Notes under the pieces: generated by a model | What the model saw: the letters and a program-made list of their open reading frames with translations, nothing else | Databases searched by the model: none | What the model was told of the DNA's origin: nothing | Shown: positions 1-8,199 of the stretch, piece after piece | How positions within the stretch are numbered: position 1 is the stretch's first letter | How the letters are laid out: each line of letters starts with the position of its first letter | Made by a program: the position numbers and the translations under genes | Origin: Chelativorans xinjiangensis | GTDB taxonomy: Bacteria > Pseudomonadota > Alphaproteobacteria > Rhizobiales > Rhizobiaceae | Assembly (NCBI RefSeq): GCF_009812055.1 | Contig: NZ_WQNH01000026.1 | Coordinates: 1 to 64,000 of the forward strand | Direction: 5' to 3' | DNA: 64,000 bases

Positions 1-92
1 CCCCCTACGAATACATCTGCAAATGCTGGACAAAGGAGCCCGAACGCTTCAGGCTCGATCCAATCTATCAAATGCCGGGACTAAACAAATAG
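1..92 (+). pseudogene. 3' end of an IS481-family transposase (truncated by window edge)
   Basis: Frame 3 is open from the first base and reads 29 residues to a TAG at 90-92, beginning PYEYICKCWTKEPERF and ending QMPGLNK. This closely resembles the C-terminus of IS481-family (rve integrase) transposases of alphaproteobacteria, which end in a PYEFICK..EPERF..P.HQMPGLN pattern (from memory). Whether the element is intact lies outside the window, so it may be a full gene continuing to the left. Confidence 0.6.
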
Positions 93-142
93 GTCGTCTC
101 AACGGAAGACCGGCAATTCAGCGCCCGATGCCGGCTCGCTTG

Positions 143-165
143 TAACGTTATGTCGCATAACGTTA
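143..165. repeat. Perfect 10-bp inverted repeat near the transposase end
   Basis: TAACGTTATG and CATAACGTTA face each other across a 3-base TCG spacer. It lies 51 bases after the transposase stop and 78 bases before the GH16 gene. It could be part of the insertion-sequence end, a recombination site, or an operator; the sequence does not decide. Confidence 0.5.
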
Positions 166-242
166 GCGCCGGCCCAGTCGTCGCGCACGACATTGGATGC
201 TAGCTTGGCTGCCAGGCACCGAATTTCAGGTATAGGATTCTC

Positions 243-2315
243 GTGATGAGCACTATTCTAAACGCCCGAGGTGTCCCTCTCTCCTACAGCACCAAGTCCG
301 TCAACCATTTTTCGGCAACGAACTCCGGGCCGCAGCTATCCGGCACGGACAGCCATGACTCCCTCTGGGGCGACGGCAGTGTCGATGTCACCATGTATGG
401 CGGTGCCGGCGACGACATCTACTACCTGTACTCATCGACCAACAGGGCATTCGAAGCGTCGGGCAAAGGCGTCGACACGATCGTCACCTGGATGGATTAT
501 ACGCTGCCGGACAATTTCGAGAACCTGAAGGTTACCGGCGACGGGCGCCGGGCCACCGGCAACGATGCCGACAACATCATCATGGGCAAGAACGGGACCC
601 AAACCCTCGACGGCGGCAAGGGCGACGATGTGCTCGAGGGTGGCGCGGGAGCCGACAAATTTTTTGTCAAAGCCGGCAACGGAAGCGACCTGATCCTCGA
701 TTTCACGGCCGAGGACAGGGTGCGCATCGAAGGATACGGGATAACCTCATTCGCCGACCTCAAGGCGAGGATGGTCCAGTCGGGCACCGATGTTCGGGTC
801 GACCTCGGCGGGGGCGAGATACTTGTTTTCGCGAACACCACCATCGATCAACTCGATGAGAGCCAGTTCACGATTGACGACGCACCGGAGAACAGCGTGC
901 TCAACGCCAAGGGCGTCCCGCTTTTCTATAGCGGAGCCTCGGTCAACCACTACTCGGCGTCGGATGCCGGCCCGGAGCTTTACGGCAGCGCCGATAACGA
1001 CACGATGTGGGGCGATGCGAGCGTCGATGTCACCATGTATGGCGGGGACGGAGACGACATATATCGTCTCTATTCGGCGACCAACCGCGTTAGCGAAGCC
1101 TCCGACGAGGGCGTCGACACGATCGTCACCTGGATGAGCTACACCTTGCCGGACAATATCGAGAACCTGAAAGTCACCGGCAACGGGCGTTATGCCTTCG
1201 GCAACGATGCCGACAACATCGTCATGGGCGGAGACCGCTCGCAAACGCTGGATGGCGGCAAGGGCGACGACGTTCTCGAAGGCGGCGGGGGTGCCGATAT
1301 ATTCAACGTCGAAGCCGGCAACGGGAGCGACCTGATCCTCGACTTCGGGGCCGAGGACATGGTGCGCCTAAACGGCTACGGGATCACCTCGTTCGAGGAG
1401 GTCCTGGCCGGAATGACCCAAGCAGGCAATGACGTCCGGCTTGACCTTGGCGGCGGCGAGACCCTGGTTTTCGCCGACACCACCGTCGACCAGTTCGAGG
1501 AAAGCCAGTTCCAGCTTCAGCTCGACAGGTCGAATTTCCAGCTGACCTTTTCGGATGAATTCAACACGCTGGATCTATGGAACGGAGAGTCCGGCACCTG
1601 GGATACGAACTTCTGGTGGGGTCGGGAGAACGGAAGCACGCTCTACAAGAACGAAGAGTTGCAATGGTACGTCCAGCCCGACTACGAGCCCACCAATCCG
1701 GTCAACCCGTTCAGCATGGACAATGGCGTTGTCACGATCACTGCCGAGCGCGCGCCAGAGGATATCCGCCCCTATATCGAGAACTATGAGTATACCTCGG
1801 GCCTGTTGACGACCTACGAGTCCTTTGCCCAGAAATACGGCTACTTCGAAATGCGTGCCGACATGCCGGAGAACGACGGCACCTGGCCGGCTTTCTGGCT
1901 TTTGCCGAAGGATCAGTCGTGGCCGCCCGAACTCGATGTCGTGGAGATGCGCGGACAGGAGCCGAACAGGCTCGACCTGACCGCCCACACGAAACAGACG
2001 GGCAGCCAGACCGAAATCCTTTCGTCGGTCAACGTCTCGGACACCGCGGGCTTTCATACCTATGGCGTGCTGTGGACCGAGGATGATCTCGTTTGGTATT
2101 TCGACGATGTCGAGGTCGCGCGCACGTCCACGCCGGCCGACATGCATAAGGAAATGTACCTGCTTGCCAACCTCGCGGTGGGCGGTATCGCCGGCGAGCC
2201 CGATGACGGCTTGGCTGTGCCTGCCGAGATGCAGATTGACTATATCCACGCGTATGCGCTGGACGATCTTCAGGCCGGTGTTGCCGCTACTGCAGACAGC
2301 GACGGGACGTTCTGA
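243..2315 (+). CDS. Secreted RTX-like glycoside hydrolase family 16 glycanase
   Basis: 690 residues. Two similar blocks of about 215 residues (roughly 5-215 and 220-430) each hold calcium-binding RTX-type repeats (GGKGDDVLEGG, GNDADNI) and a VTMYGG.GDDIY segment. Residues about 435-680 are a GH16 beta-jelly-roll, with the catalytic E-x-D-x-x-E signature ELDVVE at 563-568 (E563 nucleophile, E568 acid/base by family analogy). There is no N-terminal signal peptide, as expected for type I secretion of RTX proteins. Family relatives include rhizobial exopolysaccharide depolymerases such as ExsH/PlyA and ExoK, so a beta-glucan or succinoglycan-like substrate is likely but not proven. Start may be GTG 243 or the following ATG 246. 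No secretion genes are adjacent. Confidence 0.88.
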   Translation: MMSTILNARGVPLSYSTKSVNHFSATNSGPQLSGTDSHDSLWGDGSVDVTMYGGAGDDIYYLYSSTNRAFEASGKGVDTIVTWMDYTLPDNFENLKVTGDGRRATGNDADNIIMGKNGTQTLDGGKGDDVLEGGAGADKFFVKAGNGSDLILDFTAEDRVRIEGYGITSFADLKARMVQSGTDVRVDLGGGEILVFANTTIDQLDESQFTIDDAPENSVLNAKGVPLFYSGASVNHYSASDAGPELYGSADNDTMWGDASVDVTMYGGDGDDIYRLYSATNRVSEASDEGVDTIVTWMSYTLPDNIENLKVTGNGRYAFGNDADNIVMGGDRSQTLDGGKGDDVLEGGGGADIFNVEAGNGSDLILDFGAEDMVRLNGYGITSFEEVLAGMTQAGNDVRLDLGGGETLVFADTTVDQFEESQFQLQLDRSNFQLTFSDEFNTLDLWNGESGTWDTNFWWGRENGSTLYKNEELQWYVQPDYEPTNPVNPFSMDNGVVTITAERAPEDIRPYIENYEYTSGLLTTYESFAQKYGYFEMRADMPENDGTWPAFWLLPKDQSWPPELDVVEMRGQEPNRLDLTAHTKQTGSQTEILSSVNVSDTAGFHTYGVLWTEDDLVWYFDDVEVARTSTPADMHKEMYLLANLAVGGIAGEPDDGLAVPAEMQIDYIHAYALDDLQAGVAATADSDGTF

Positions 2316-2360
2316 AGGGCGCGGCGGGTCTCTTGCCGGACTACTGCGGGGACAAGTGGC

Positions 2361-2645
2361 TCAGTAAACGATCGCGAACCGGTCGGGCGCTTTTCCCGGG
2401 TCGGCCCCCTCGGTCGCCACATCGGCAACGGAAGCCGCCGGCGGGCCCTTCGCCAGACGTTCCAACATCGTGTCGACCGCACTCCCGCGCCCGACGATCA
2501 GCGCCGTCACCGCGCCGTCAGGCTCGTTGCGCACCCAGCCGGTCAGCCCCAGCCGCTCGGCTTCCGCGCGTGTCCATGCACGGAAGTTCACGCCCTGCAC
2601 CCTGCCGGTGATGCGCACGCGCCTCGCCTCCAGACCATCCTTCAC
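2361..2645 (-). CDS. acyP: Acylphosphatase
   Basis: 94 residues, normal family length. Hydrolyses carboxyl-phosphate bonds of acylphosphates in the cytoplasm. The family signature [11 protein letters not shown] (conserved Arg of the phosphate-binding loop) lies at about 14-24 and the [11 protein letters not shown] strand with the catalytic Asn at about 36-46. Start is a GTG with a GGAGG site six bases upstream. It stands alone between the GH16 gene and the sugar-acid module. Confidence 0.93.
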   Translation of the reverse strand: MKDGLEARRVRITGRVQGVNFRAWTRAEAERLGLTGWVRNEPDGAVTALIVGRGSAVDTMLERLAKGPPAASVADVATEGADPGKAPDRFAIVY

Positions 2646-2773
2646 GGCAGCCTCCTGTTCCCTTCGATTGGAATCTGCCGCAATGATCCGGAAAATCCAG
2701 TCGCAAACATGTGGTGGAGGAAGATCGCCGAGGGTCCACGGCTAAAGAGGCGCACTGGTGGGGGCAGCGCGAT

Positions 2774-3511
2774 CTACCGCCCTCTCTCCTTCCGCCATGC
2801 GGCGAACTTTTCCAGATTCTCATCCTTCGTCGCCGGATAAAGGCCGATGATCGTCGCGCCGGCCTTGACCTGCTCGGCCACGAAATCCTCGTATGCCGTC
2901 ATTTCGACCGCCTCATCCGCCACTTCGTCGGCCAGATGCGCGGGTATGACGATGACGCTGTCCGCGTCGCCCACCACGATGTCGCCGGGGAAGACGGCAA
3001 CGTCGCCGCAGCCGATGGGCACGTCGATGTCGATGGCCTCGTGGAGCGTCAGGTTCGTCGGGGAGGAGGGGCGGTTGTGGTAGGCGGGGATGTCGAGTTC
3101 GCCGATCACCGCCGCGTCGCGAAAACCGCCGTCGGTGACGACGCCGGCGCCGCCGCGCACCATCAGCCGCGTGATGAGGATGTCGCCGGCCGACGCCGCA
3201 CGGGCGTCCTTGCGGCTGTCCATCACCAGGACTGCGCCGGGCGGGCAGATCTCGATGGCCTTGCGCTGGGGGTGGTCGGGGTTGCGGAACCCGTCAAGCT
3301 GGTTGCGGTCCTCGCGGGCAGGCATGTAGCGGAGCGTGAAGGCGGAGCCGACCATGTTTCGCCCTTTGGGCGCCACGGGGCGCACGTCCTGGATGACTTG
3401 GTTGCGCAGGCCGCGCTTGAAGAGGGCGGTCGCCAGGGTGGCGACGGAGACCTGCATCAGCTTCTCGCGGGTGCCTTCAGAAAGCGTTTCAATGCCCATC
3501 GCGTCATCCAT
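2774..3511 (-). CDS. RraA-family protein (HMG/CHA aldolase-like) of a sugar-acid module
   Basis: 245 residues of the RraA / dimethylmenaquinone-methyltransferase-like fold. Members of this family act as class II pyruvate aldolases or as metal-dependent lyases and hydratases; RNase E inhibition is a property of only some. Visible hallmarks are the central GDILITRLMVRG and GVVTDGGFRDAA segments, where the family Arg and Asp of the active site sit, and GDVAVFPGDIVVGDADSV near the C-terminus. It directly follows the IlvD/Edd dehydratase gene on the same strand, a pairing often found in sugar-acid catabolism, so it probably acts on the keto-deoxy product. Exact substrate unknown. Confidence 0.75.
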   Translation of the reverse strand: MDDAMGIETLSEGTREKLMQVSVATLATALFKRGLRNQVIQDVRPVAPKGRNMVGSAFTLRYMPAREDRNQLDGFRNPDHPQRKAIEICPPGAVLVMDSRKDARAASAGDILITRLMVRGGAGVVTDGGFRDAAVIGELDIPAYHNRPSSPTNLTLHEAIDIDVPIGCGDVAVFPGDIVVGDADSVIVIPAHLADEVADEAVEMTAYEDFVAEQVKAGATIIGLYPATKDENLEKFAAWRKERGR

Positions 3512-3512
3512 T

Positions 3513-3546
3513 CCTCAGTTGATTTCCGGCCTCAGTTGATTTCCGG
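3513..3546. repeat. 17-bp tandem duplication over the dehydratase stop codon
   Basis: CCTCAGTTGATTTCCGG occurs twice back to back (3513-3529 and 3530-3546). The copy nearer the gene encodes the last residues and stop of the dehydratase; the other is an untranslated duplicate directly before the RraA-like gene start. Confidence 0.85.
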
Positions 3547-5274
3547 CTCGTCTACCCTGGGGCCGAACTCGGTGCCCAGGAAGTCGAAATCGCAGCCCTT
3601 GTCGGCCTGTTGAATGTGGCGCGAGAACATCCAGCCGTAGCCGCGGCCGTAGCGCGGGGCGGGCGGGGTCCAGGCTTTGCGGCGGGCGGCGAGTTCCTCG
3701 TCGCTGACGCGCATGTCGAGCGTGCGGTTGGGGACGTCGATCTCGACGATGTCGCCGGTCTTCAAGAGCGCCAGCGGGCCGCCGACATAAGCTTCGGGCG
3801 CCACATGCAGCACGCAGGCGCCATAGGAGGTGCCGGACATGCGCGCGTCGGAGAGGCGCAGCATGTCGCGGTGGCCTTTTTTCAGAAGCGCCTTGGGCAT
3901 GGGGATCATACCCCATTCGGGCATGCCCGGCCCGCCCTGGGGCCCGGCGTTGCGCAGCACCAGGACGGTGTCGGGCGAGATGTCGAGGTTCTCGTCGTCG
4001 ATGATCTTTTTGAGTTCCGTATAGCTGTCGGCGACGAGCGCCGGGCCGGAATGCTTGTAGAATTTCGGGTCGCAGGCGGCGGGTTTGATGACGGCGCCGT
4101 CGGGGGCGAGGTTGCCCTTGAGCACAGCTAGCGAACCCTCGTGATAGACGGGATTGTCGATCGTACGGATAACGTCGTCGTTGTAGACCTCCGCGCCCTC
4201 CAACCCTTCCTCGAGCGGCCGGCCCGTCACGGTGAGCGCGGTGCGGTCGAGTTTGTCGCCGAGGTTCTTCATTAGCGCCCGCAGGCCGCCGGCATAGTAG
4301 AAATCCTCCATGAGGTAGGTCTGGCCGGCCGGGCGTACGTTGGCGATGACGGGGGTGGTGTGGCCGATGGCGTCCAGGTCTTCCAGGCTCAGATCGAGGC
4401 CTGCCCGGCGGGCGATGGCGATCAGGTGAATGACGGCGTTGGTGGAGCAGCCCATGGACATGGCCACGGTGGCGGCGTTGCGCACCGCGGCCTCGGTGAG
4501 GATGCTTTCGGGCGTCAGGTCTTCCCACACCATGTCGACGATGCGGCGGCCGGCGGCCGCGCACATGCGCTGGTGGTTGGAATCGGCGGCGGGGATGGAG
4601 CTGGCGCCGGGCAGCGTCAGGCCCAGGGCCTCGGCGATCGCCGTCATGGTGGAGGCGGTGCCCATGGTCATGCAGTGGCCGTAGGAGCGGGCGATGCCGG
4701 CTTCGACGCCGAGCCACTCCTCCTTGGTTATGGTGCCGGCGCGGCGCTCGTCCCAATATTTGAAGCCGTCGGTGCCGGAGCCCAGCACCTTGCCCTTGTA
4801 GTTGCCGCGCAGCATCGGCCCCGCCGGCACGTAGATGAAGGGCAGGCCCATGGAGAGCGCGCCCATGACGAGGCCCGGCGTGGTCTTGTCGCAGCCGCCC
4901 ATCAGCACCGCGCCGTCGACCGGGTGCGAGCGCAGCAGCTCTTCCGTCTCCATGGCCAGCATGTTGCGGTAGAGCATGGTGGTGGGCTTGACGAAGTTCT
5001 CGCTGAGCGAAAGCGCCGGCAGCTCCATCGGGAAGCCGCCCGCCTGGAAGATGCCGCGCTTGATGTCGTCCACGCGGTGCTTGAAATGGGCGTGGCAGGG
5101 CTGGGCATCGGACCACGTGTTGACGACGGCGATGACGGGCCTGCCCACCCAGTCTTCCGGACCGTAGCCCATCTGCATGGTGCGCGAACGGTGGCCGAAG
5201 GAGCGGAAGTCGTCCGGCGCCATCCAGCGCGCGCTGCGCAGATCTTCGGGGGAGCGCCTGTTTGCGATTGTCAT
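3532..5274 (-). CDS. IlvD/Edd-family sugar-acid dehydratase, probably L-arabinonate dehydratase
   Basis: 580 residues. Dehydrates an aldonic acid to a 2-keto-3-deoxy acid using a [2Fe-2S] cluster and Mg2+. Cluster cysteines are visible at C60 (DAQPCHAHF), C128 (GGCDKTTPG) and C201 (SYGHCMTMG), almost the spacing of the rhizobial L-arabinonate dehydratase (59/127/200, from memory). The sugar-acid rather than branched-chain-amino-acid role is supported by context: RraA-like protein downstream, FadR-type regulator divergent, TRAP transporter nearby. ATG start has a GGAGGA site. D-xylonate, L-fuconate or related acids remain possible substrates. Confidence 0.85.
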   Translation of the reverse strand: MTIANRRSPEDLRSARWMAPDDFRSFGHRSRTMQMGYGPEDWVGRPVIAVVNTWSDAQPCHAHFKHRVDDIKRGIFQAGGFPMELPALSLSENFVKPTTMLYRNMLAMETEELLRSHPVDGAVLMGGCDKTTPGLVMGALSMGLPFIYVPAGPMLRGNYKGKVLGSGTDGFKYWDERRAGTITKEEWLGVEAGIARSYGHCMTMGTASTMTAIAEALGLTLPGASSIPAADSNHQRMCAAAGRRIVDMVWEDLTPESILTEAAVRNAATVAMSMGCSTNAVIHLIAIARRAGLDLSLEDLDAIGHTTPVIANVRPAGQTYLMEDFYYAGGLRALMKNLGDKLDRTALTVTGRPLEEGLEGAEVYNDDVIRTIDNPVYHEGSLAVLKGNLAPDGAVIKPAACDPKFYKHSGPALVADSYTELKKIIDDENLDISPDTVLVLRNAGPQGGPGMPEWGMIPMPKALLKKGHRDMLRLSDARMSGTSYGACVLHVAPEAYVGGPLALLKTGDIVEIDVPNRTLDMRVSDEELAARRKAWTPPAPRYGRGYGWMFSRHIQQADKGCDFDFLGTEFGPRVDEPEIN

Positions 5275-5370
5275 CTGTCCTCCAGTTGCCGCCGAGCGGC
5301 CTTTGCAGGGCTTCGAGCGGCGCGGGCGCCCAACCCTTTTCCACCCGCCGCGTGTTCGTGTTGGACGCCT

Positions 5371-5406
5371 GTCCGAAAGTGATGTATTAATATATCAATC
5401 TCGGAC
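5371..5406. promoter_or_regulatory. 36-bp palindrome, candidate operator for the divergent GntR regulator
   Basis: GTCCGA at 5371-5376 and TCGGAC at 5401-5406 are exact inverted arms, and between them TGATGTATTAATATATCA (5380-5397) is a near-perfect palindrome with the same centre. It sits in the divergent gap between the dehydratase and the FadR-type regulator. FadR/FCD regulators bind AT-rich palindromes of this kind; the assignment is inference. Confidence 0.65.
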
Positions 5407-5462
5407 AGGCAATGTGTACGGCCGGTTACGGCGGCGTTCGAGGCAAGAATACGGGATCGAGC

Positions 5463-6185
5463 ATGGATACCGCCATCGAGAATCGGGCCGAAACTGCGCC
5501 CAAGCACTGGGCATTCGACCGCAAGCTGCCCCTGGCGGACCAGCTTTACGGTCATCTGCGCGAGCGTATCATATCGCTGGAACTGCCGCCGGGCACCAGT
5601 CTCTCGCGCAATGAGCTCTCCGACTTTTATCGCGTCAGCCAGACGCCGCTGCGCGACGCCATCCTGCGGCTGGAGAAGGAGGGGCTCGTCGAAATCTTCC
5701 CGCAGTCGCGCACCGTCGTCACGCGCATCGACACGGGGCGTGTGCGTGAGGACCAGTTCCTGCGTTCCGCCGTTGAGACGGAGATCATCGCCCTGATCGC
5801 CGCAGACCCGGACAAGAGCCGGCTCGCCCCCGTCCGCGACGCTTTCCAGCGGCAGGTCGCCATCAGTGACCGGAATGGCGATTTCCAGGATTTCGTCAAG
5901 CTCGACAAGGCGTTCCACCGGCAGCTCTTCGCCGCTGCCGGCAAGCTCGGCCTCTATGCTCTGATCGACGAGAGGAGCGGCCAGCTCGACCGGGTGCGGC
6001 GCTTCCATCTTCATCTGCCCGACGAGGGAAAGATGCAGCAGGTGATCGCCGACCACCGCGCCATCCTTGCCGCCGTCGAGGCGGGCGACGTCGAAGGGGC
6101 GCGTACGGCCATGCGCAGCCATCTCTCCGGGACGCTGAGCAAACTCGACGAGTTGGCGGCGCGGTTTCCCGACAGCTTCGGCTGA
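5463..6185 (+). CDS. GntR-family (FadR/FCD) transcriptional regulator
   Basis: 240 residues from ATG 5463. The N-terminal winged helix-turn-helix (about 20-85; LADQLYGHLRERII, then SRNELSDFYRVSQTPLRDAILRL) is typical of GntR, and residues about 95-230 form an all-helical FCD effector domain with metal-ligand-like D...H...H residues (KLDKAFHRQLF, ADHRAIL). It is divergent from the dehydratase and convergent with the TRAP permease, and palindromes lie before both the dehydratase and the TRAP operon. It most likely senses a sugar acid and represses both units. An upstream in-frame start at 5412 would run into the palindrome and is less likely. Confidence 0.88.
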   Translation: MDTAIENRAETAPKHWAFDRKLPLADQLYGHLRERIISLELPPGTSLSRNELSDFYRVSQTPLRDAILRLEKEGLVEIFPQSRTVVTRIDTGRVREDQFLRSAVETEIIALIAADPDKSRLAPVRDAFQRQVAISDRNGDFQDFVKLDKAFHRQLFAAAGKLGLYALIDERSGQLDRVRRFHLHLPDEGKMQQVIADHRAILAAVEAGDVEGARTAMRSHLSGTLSKLDELAARFPDSFG

Positions 6186-6193
6186 GGCGCTGA

Positions 6194-7489
6194 TCATCGC
6201 GCCGGCCCCATCACCGCGTCGGGGAGGAACAGCACCACCTGCGGGAAGAGTGCCATTATCGCCACGAGCGCCAGCATGGCCGCCAGGAACGGCCAGGACC
6301 AGCGGATGAACTCGGTGAAGCTGCATTTGAGGATGCCGCAGACGGTGTACATGATGACGCCGACCGGCGGCGTGTTGCCGCCCATGGTGACGAGGATGAT
6401 CATCAGGACGCCGACATGCACGGGGTCGAAGCCGGCGAGCACCAGGCTCGGCAGCACCAGCGGCGTGATCAGGAGCACGTTGACCGTCGCCTCCATGATC
6501 GTGCCTGCCAGGAAGACGATGATCAGCACGACGAACAGCGTCAGGTAGCGTTCGCCGGCGAAGTCGGTGAGAAAGACGGCGATGGCATGCGGCGCCTGCT
6601 CGATGGTGAGCGCGTGGCCGAGCACGGCACCCATGGCGACGATGAGCATCACCATGCCGATGTCGCACACCGAATCCTCCATGGCCTTGAGGAAGCGCGA
6701 GAAAGTGAGCTCGCGGTGCATGAAGACGCCGACGATAAGTGCGTAGACAACGACAATGGCGCCGGCTTCCGTTGCCGTGAAGAAGCCGTAGCGGAAGCCG
6801 ACCAGCAGGAAGACGGGAAAGGCGAGCGCCCAGAAGCAGCTCAGGAAAGCGCGGCCTACTTCGCCCGCGCGCGGCCTTTCGGCAAGCTCCGGCGCATAGC
6901 CGTTCCTGCGGGCGATGATCGCCGTGGTGAAAAGGAGGGTGAGCGTCATCAGGAGGCCCGGCACGACCCCGCCAAGCAGAAGCCGGCCGATCGAGACCTC
7001 CGCCACGAAGCCGAACAGGATGAGGCCGATGGAGGGCGGGATGGTCGCGGTGATGATGGAGGAAAAGGCGATAACGGAGGCGGAAAAGCCCTTCGGGTAG
7101 CCGCGCTGCGCCATCGCGTCGCCGAGCAGGCGCGCCTCCATTGCCGCGTCGGCCACCGCCGAGCCGGAGATGCCGCCCATCAAGGCGCTCAAGGCGATCG
7201 ACACCTGCGCCAGCCCGCCGGTCATCCAGCCGGTGAGGAGCCGCGCGAAATGCAGAAGCCGCTCGGTGATGCCGGTGCTGTTCATCAGGTTGCCGGCGAG
7301 GATGAAGAAGGGGACGGCGAGCAGCGGATAGGACTGGGTGGCGCCGTACATGCGCTGCAGCGCCACCGTCATCGGCATATAGTCGCCCAGCATGAAGACC
7401 GGGATCGTCGCCAGCGCCAGCGCGAAAGCGACCGGAACGCTGACGAAGAGGAAGAGGAAGAAGAGGAGCGCGACGGCGGTCAGCATCAC
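6194..7489 (-). CDS. TRAP transporter large permease (DctM-like)
   Basis: 431 residues, almost entirely hydrophobic, about 12 membrane segments, matching the DctM family length. It drives Na+-coupled uptake of a carboxylate across the inner membrane with the small permease and the periplasmic binding protein. Family-typical pieces are the N-terminal FPSVP-like entry (FVSVPVAFALALA), NLMNSTGITERLL and SAVADAAMEARLL. The ATG overlaps the small-permease stop by four bases, showing translational coupling. Substrate is probably the sugar acid handled by the neighbouring dehydratase. Confidence 0.92.
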   Translation of the reverse strand: MMLTAVALLFFLFLFVSVPVAFALALATIPVFMLGDYMPMTVALQRMYGATQSYPLLAVPFFILAGNLMNSTGITERLLHFARLLTGWMTGGLAQVSIALSALMGGISGSAVADAAMEARLLGDAMAQRGYPKGFSASVIAFSSIITATIPPSIGLILFGFVAEVSIGRLLLGGVVPGLLMTLTLLFTTAIIARRNGYAPELAERPRAGEVGRAFLSCFWALAFPVFLLVGFRYGFFTATEAGAIVVVYALIVGVFMHRELTFSRFLKAMEDSVCDIGMVMLIVAMGAVLGHALTIEQAPHAIAVFLTDFAGERYLTLFVVLIIVFLAGTIMEATVNVLLITPLVLPSLVLAGFDPVHVGVLMIILVTMGGNTPPVGVIMYTVCGILKCSFTEFIRWSWPFLAAMLALVAIMALFPQVVLFLPDAVMGPAR

Positions 7490-7980
7490 ATGACGTCCCG
7501 CGCCGCGTCGTCATAGCTGGATTGGCCGCGAAGGAGGGCGACCGTCTGCTCGACGATGGTGATGAGCATCAGGGCGAAGCCGACCGGCAGCGCAGCCGCC
7601 GCCCAGGCGGTCGAAACGCCGGTCATCGGCAGCGGCCGGAACTTCGATATGCCGACCAGCTTGATGCCGAAATGGACGAGCAGCACCAGGAGCGCGAGGA
7701 GCACCAGCTTGATGGCCAGCTCCAGGGCGACTTGCAGCGGGGCCGGTAAAGGCTTCACGGCAAAATCGATGCGGAAGTGACCGCGGCGCTGCAGCGTCAG
7801 ATCGGCGGCCAGGAAGACCAGCCAGGGAAACAGCGCCTGCGCCACTTCGTCGCTCCACAATACCGGTTGCCCGCCGTAGCGGCCGATGGTGCCGGCGAAC
7901 ACCACAGTGACGATGGCGCCGAGGACGAGGATCGCCAGAAAGAGCTCGGCCTTTCTGAGGGCCGTCAGAAGATGCGCCAT
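7486..7980 (-). CDS. TRAP transporter small permease (DctQ-like)
   Basis: 164 residues with four predicted membrane helices and the DctQ pattern (WSDEVAQALFPWLVFLAADLTLQRRGHFRID). I chose ATG 7980 because it puts the first helix at residues 10-30 as in the family; the alternative ATG 8043 adds 21 residues, and anything longer would translate the hairpin repeat at 8118-8174. It lies between the binding-protein gene and the large permease in one minus-strand operon. Confidence 0.85.
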   Translation of the reverse strand: MAHLLTALRKAELFLAILVLGAIVTVVFAGTIGRYGGQPVLWSDEVAQALFPWLVFLAADLTLQRRGHFRIDFAVKPLPAPLQVALELAIKLVLLALLVLLVHFGIKLVGISKFRPLPMTGVSTAWAAAALPVGFALMLITIVEQTVALLRGQSSYDDAARDVM

Positions 7981-8117
7981 CGGAAACGGAAGCCTCCCCT
8001 CACGGTCGGCGGGCTGGAGCAGGACGGGATCGGGTTGTGTCATTCTGCCGGACGGACTTTGCGGTGGGTGGGAGGGGCGGTCAAGGTCGGGGCGTCTCCC
8101 CCCTTGAGGGAGGGGCA

Positions 8118-8174
8118 GTCGCATATGAACGGAGTTTTTGTCCGGCGAAGCCGAACAAAAACTCCATATGCGAC
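8118..8174. repeat. Hairpin repeat with GTCGCATATG ends
   Basis: GTCGCATATG at 8118-8127 pairs with CATATGCGAC at 8165-8174, and the inner GGAGTTTTTGT..GGC pairs with GCCGAACAAAAACTCC; a three-base insert and one mismatch are the only defects. It is flanked by CT-rich ends (CCCTTGAGGGAGGGG). The same TCGCATATG / CATATGCGA ends recur in the repeat at 38219-38436. It lies between the TRAP binding-protein and small-permease genes, so it may modulate transcript stability. Confidence 0.8.
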
Positions 8175-8199
8175 AGCCCTCTCGCAAAGGGGAAAGGCG

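Noticed and set aside
91-110. GGTCGTCTCAACGGAA resembling a Tn3-family terminal repeat
   Set aside because: Only a partial match to the remembered Tn3 end, and it lies directly after an IS481-type transposase; no Tn3 genes seen.
3515-5344. 609-codon frame overlapping the IlvD/Edd dehydratase in another frame
   Set aside because: Arg-rich shadow of a gene with clear cluster cysteines in the other frame; typical of GC-rich DNA.
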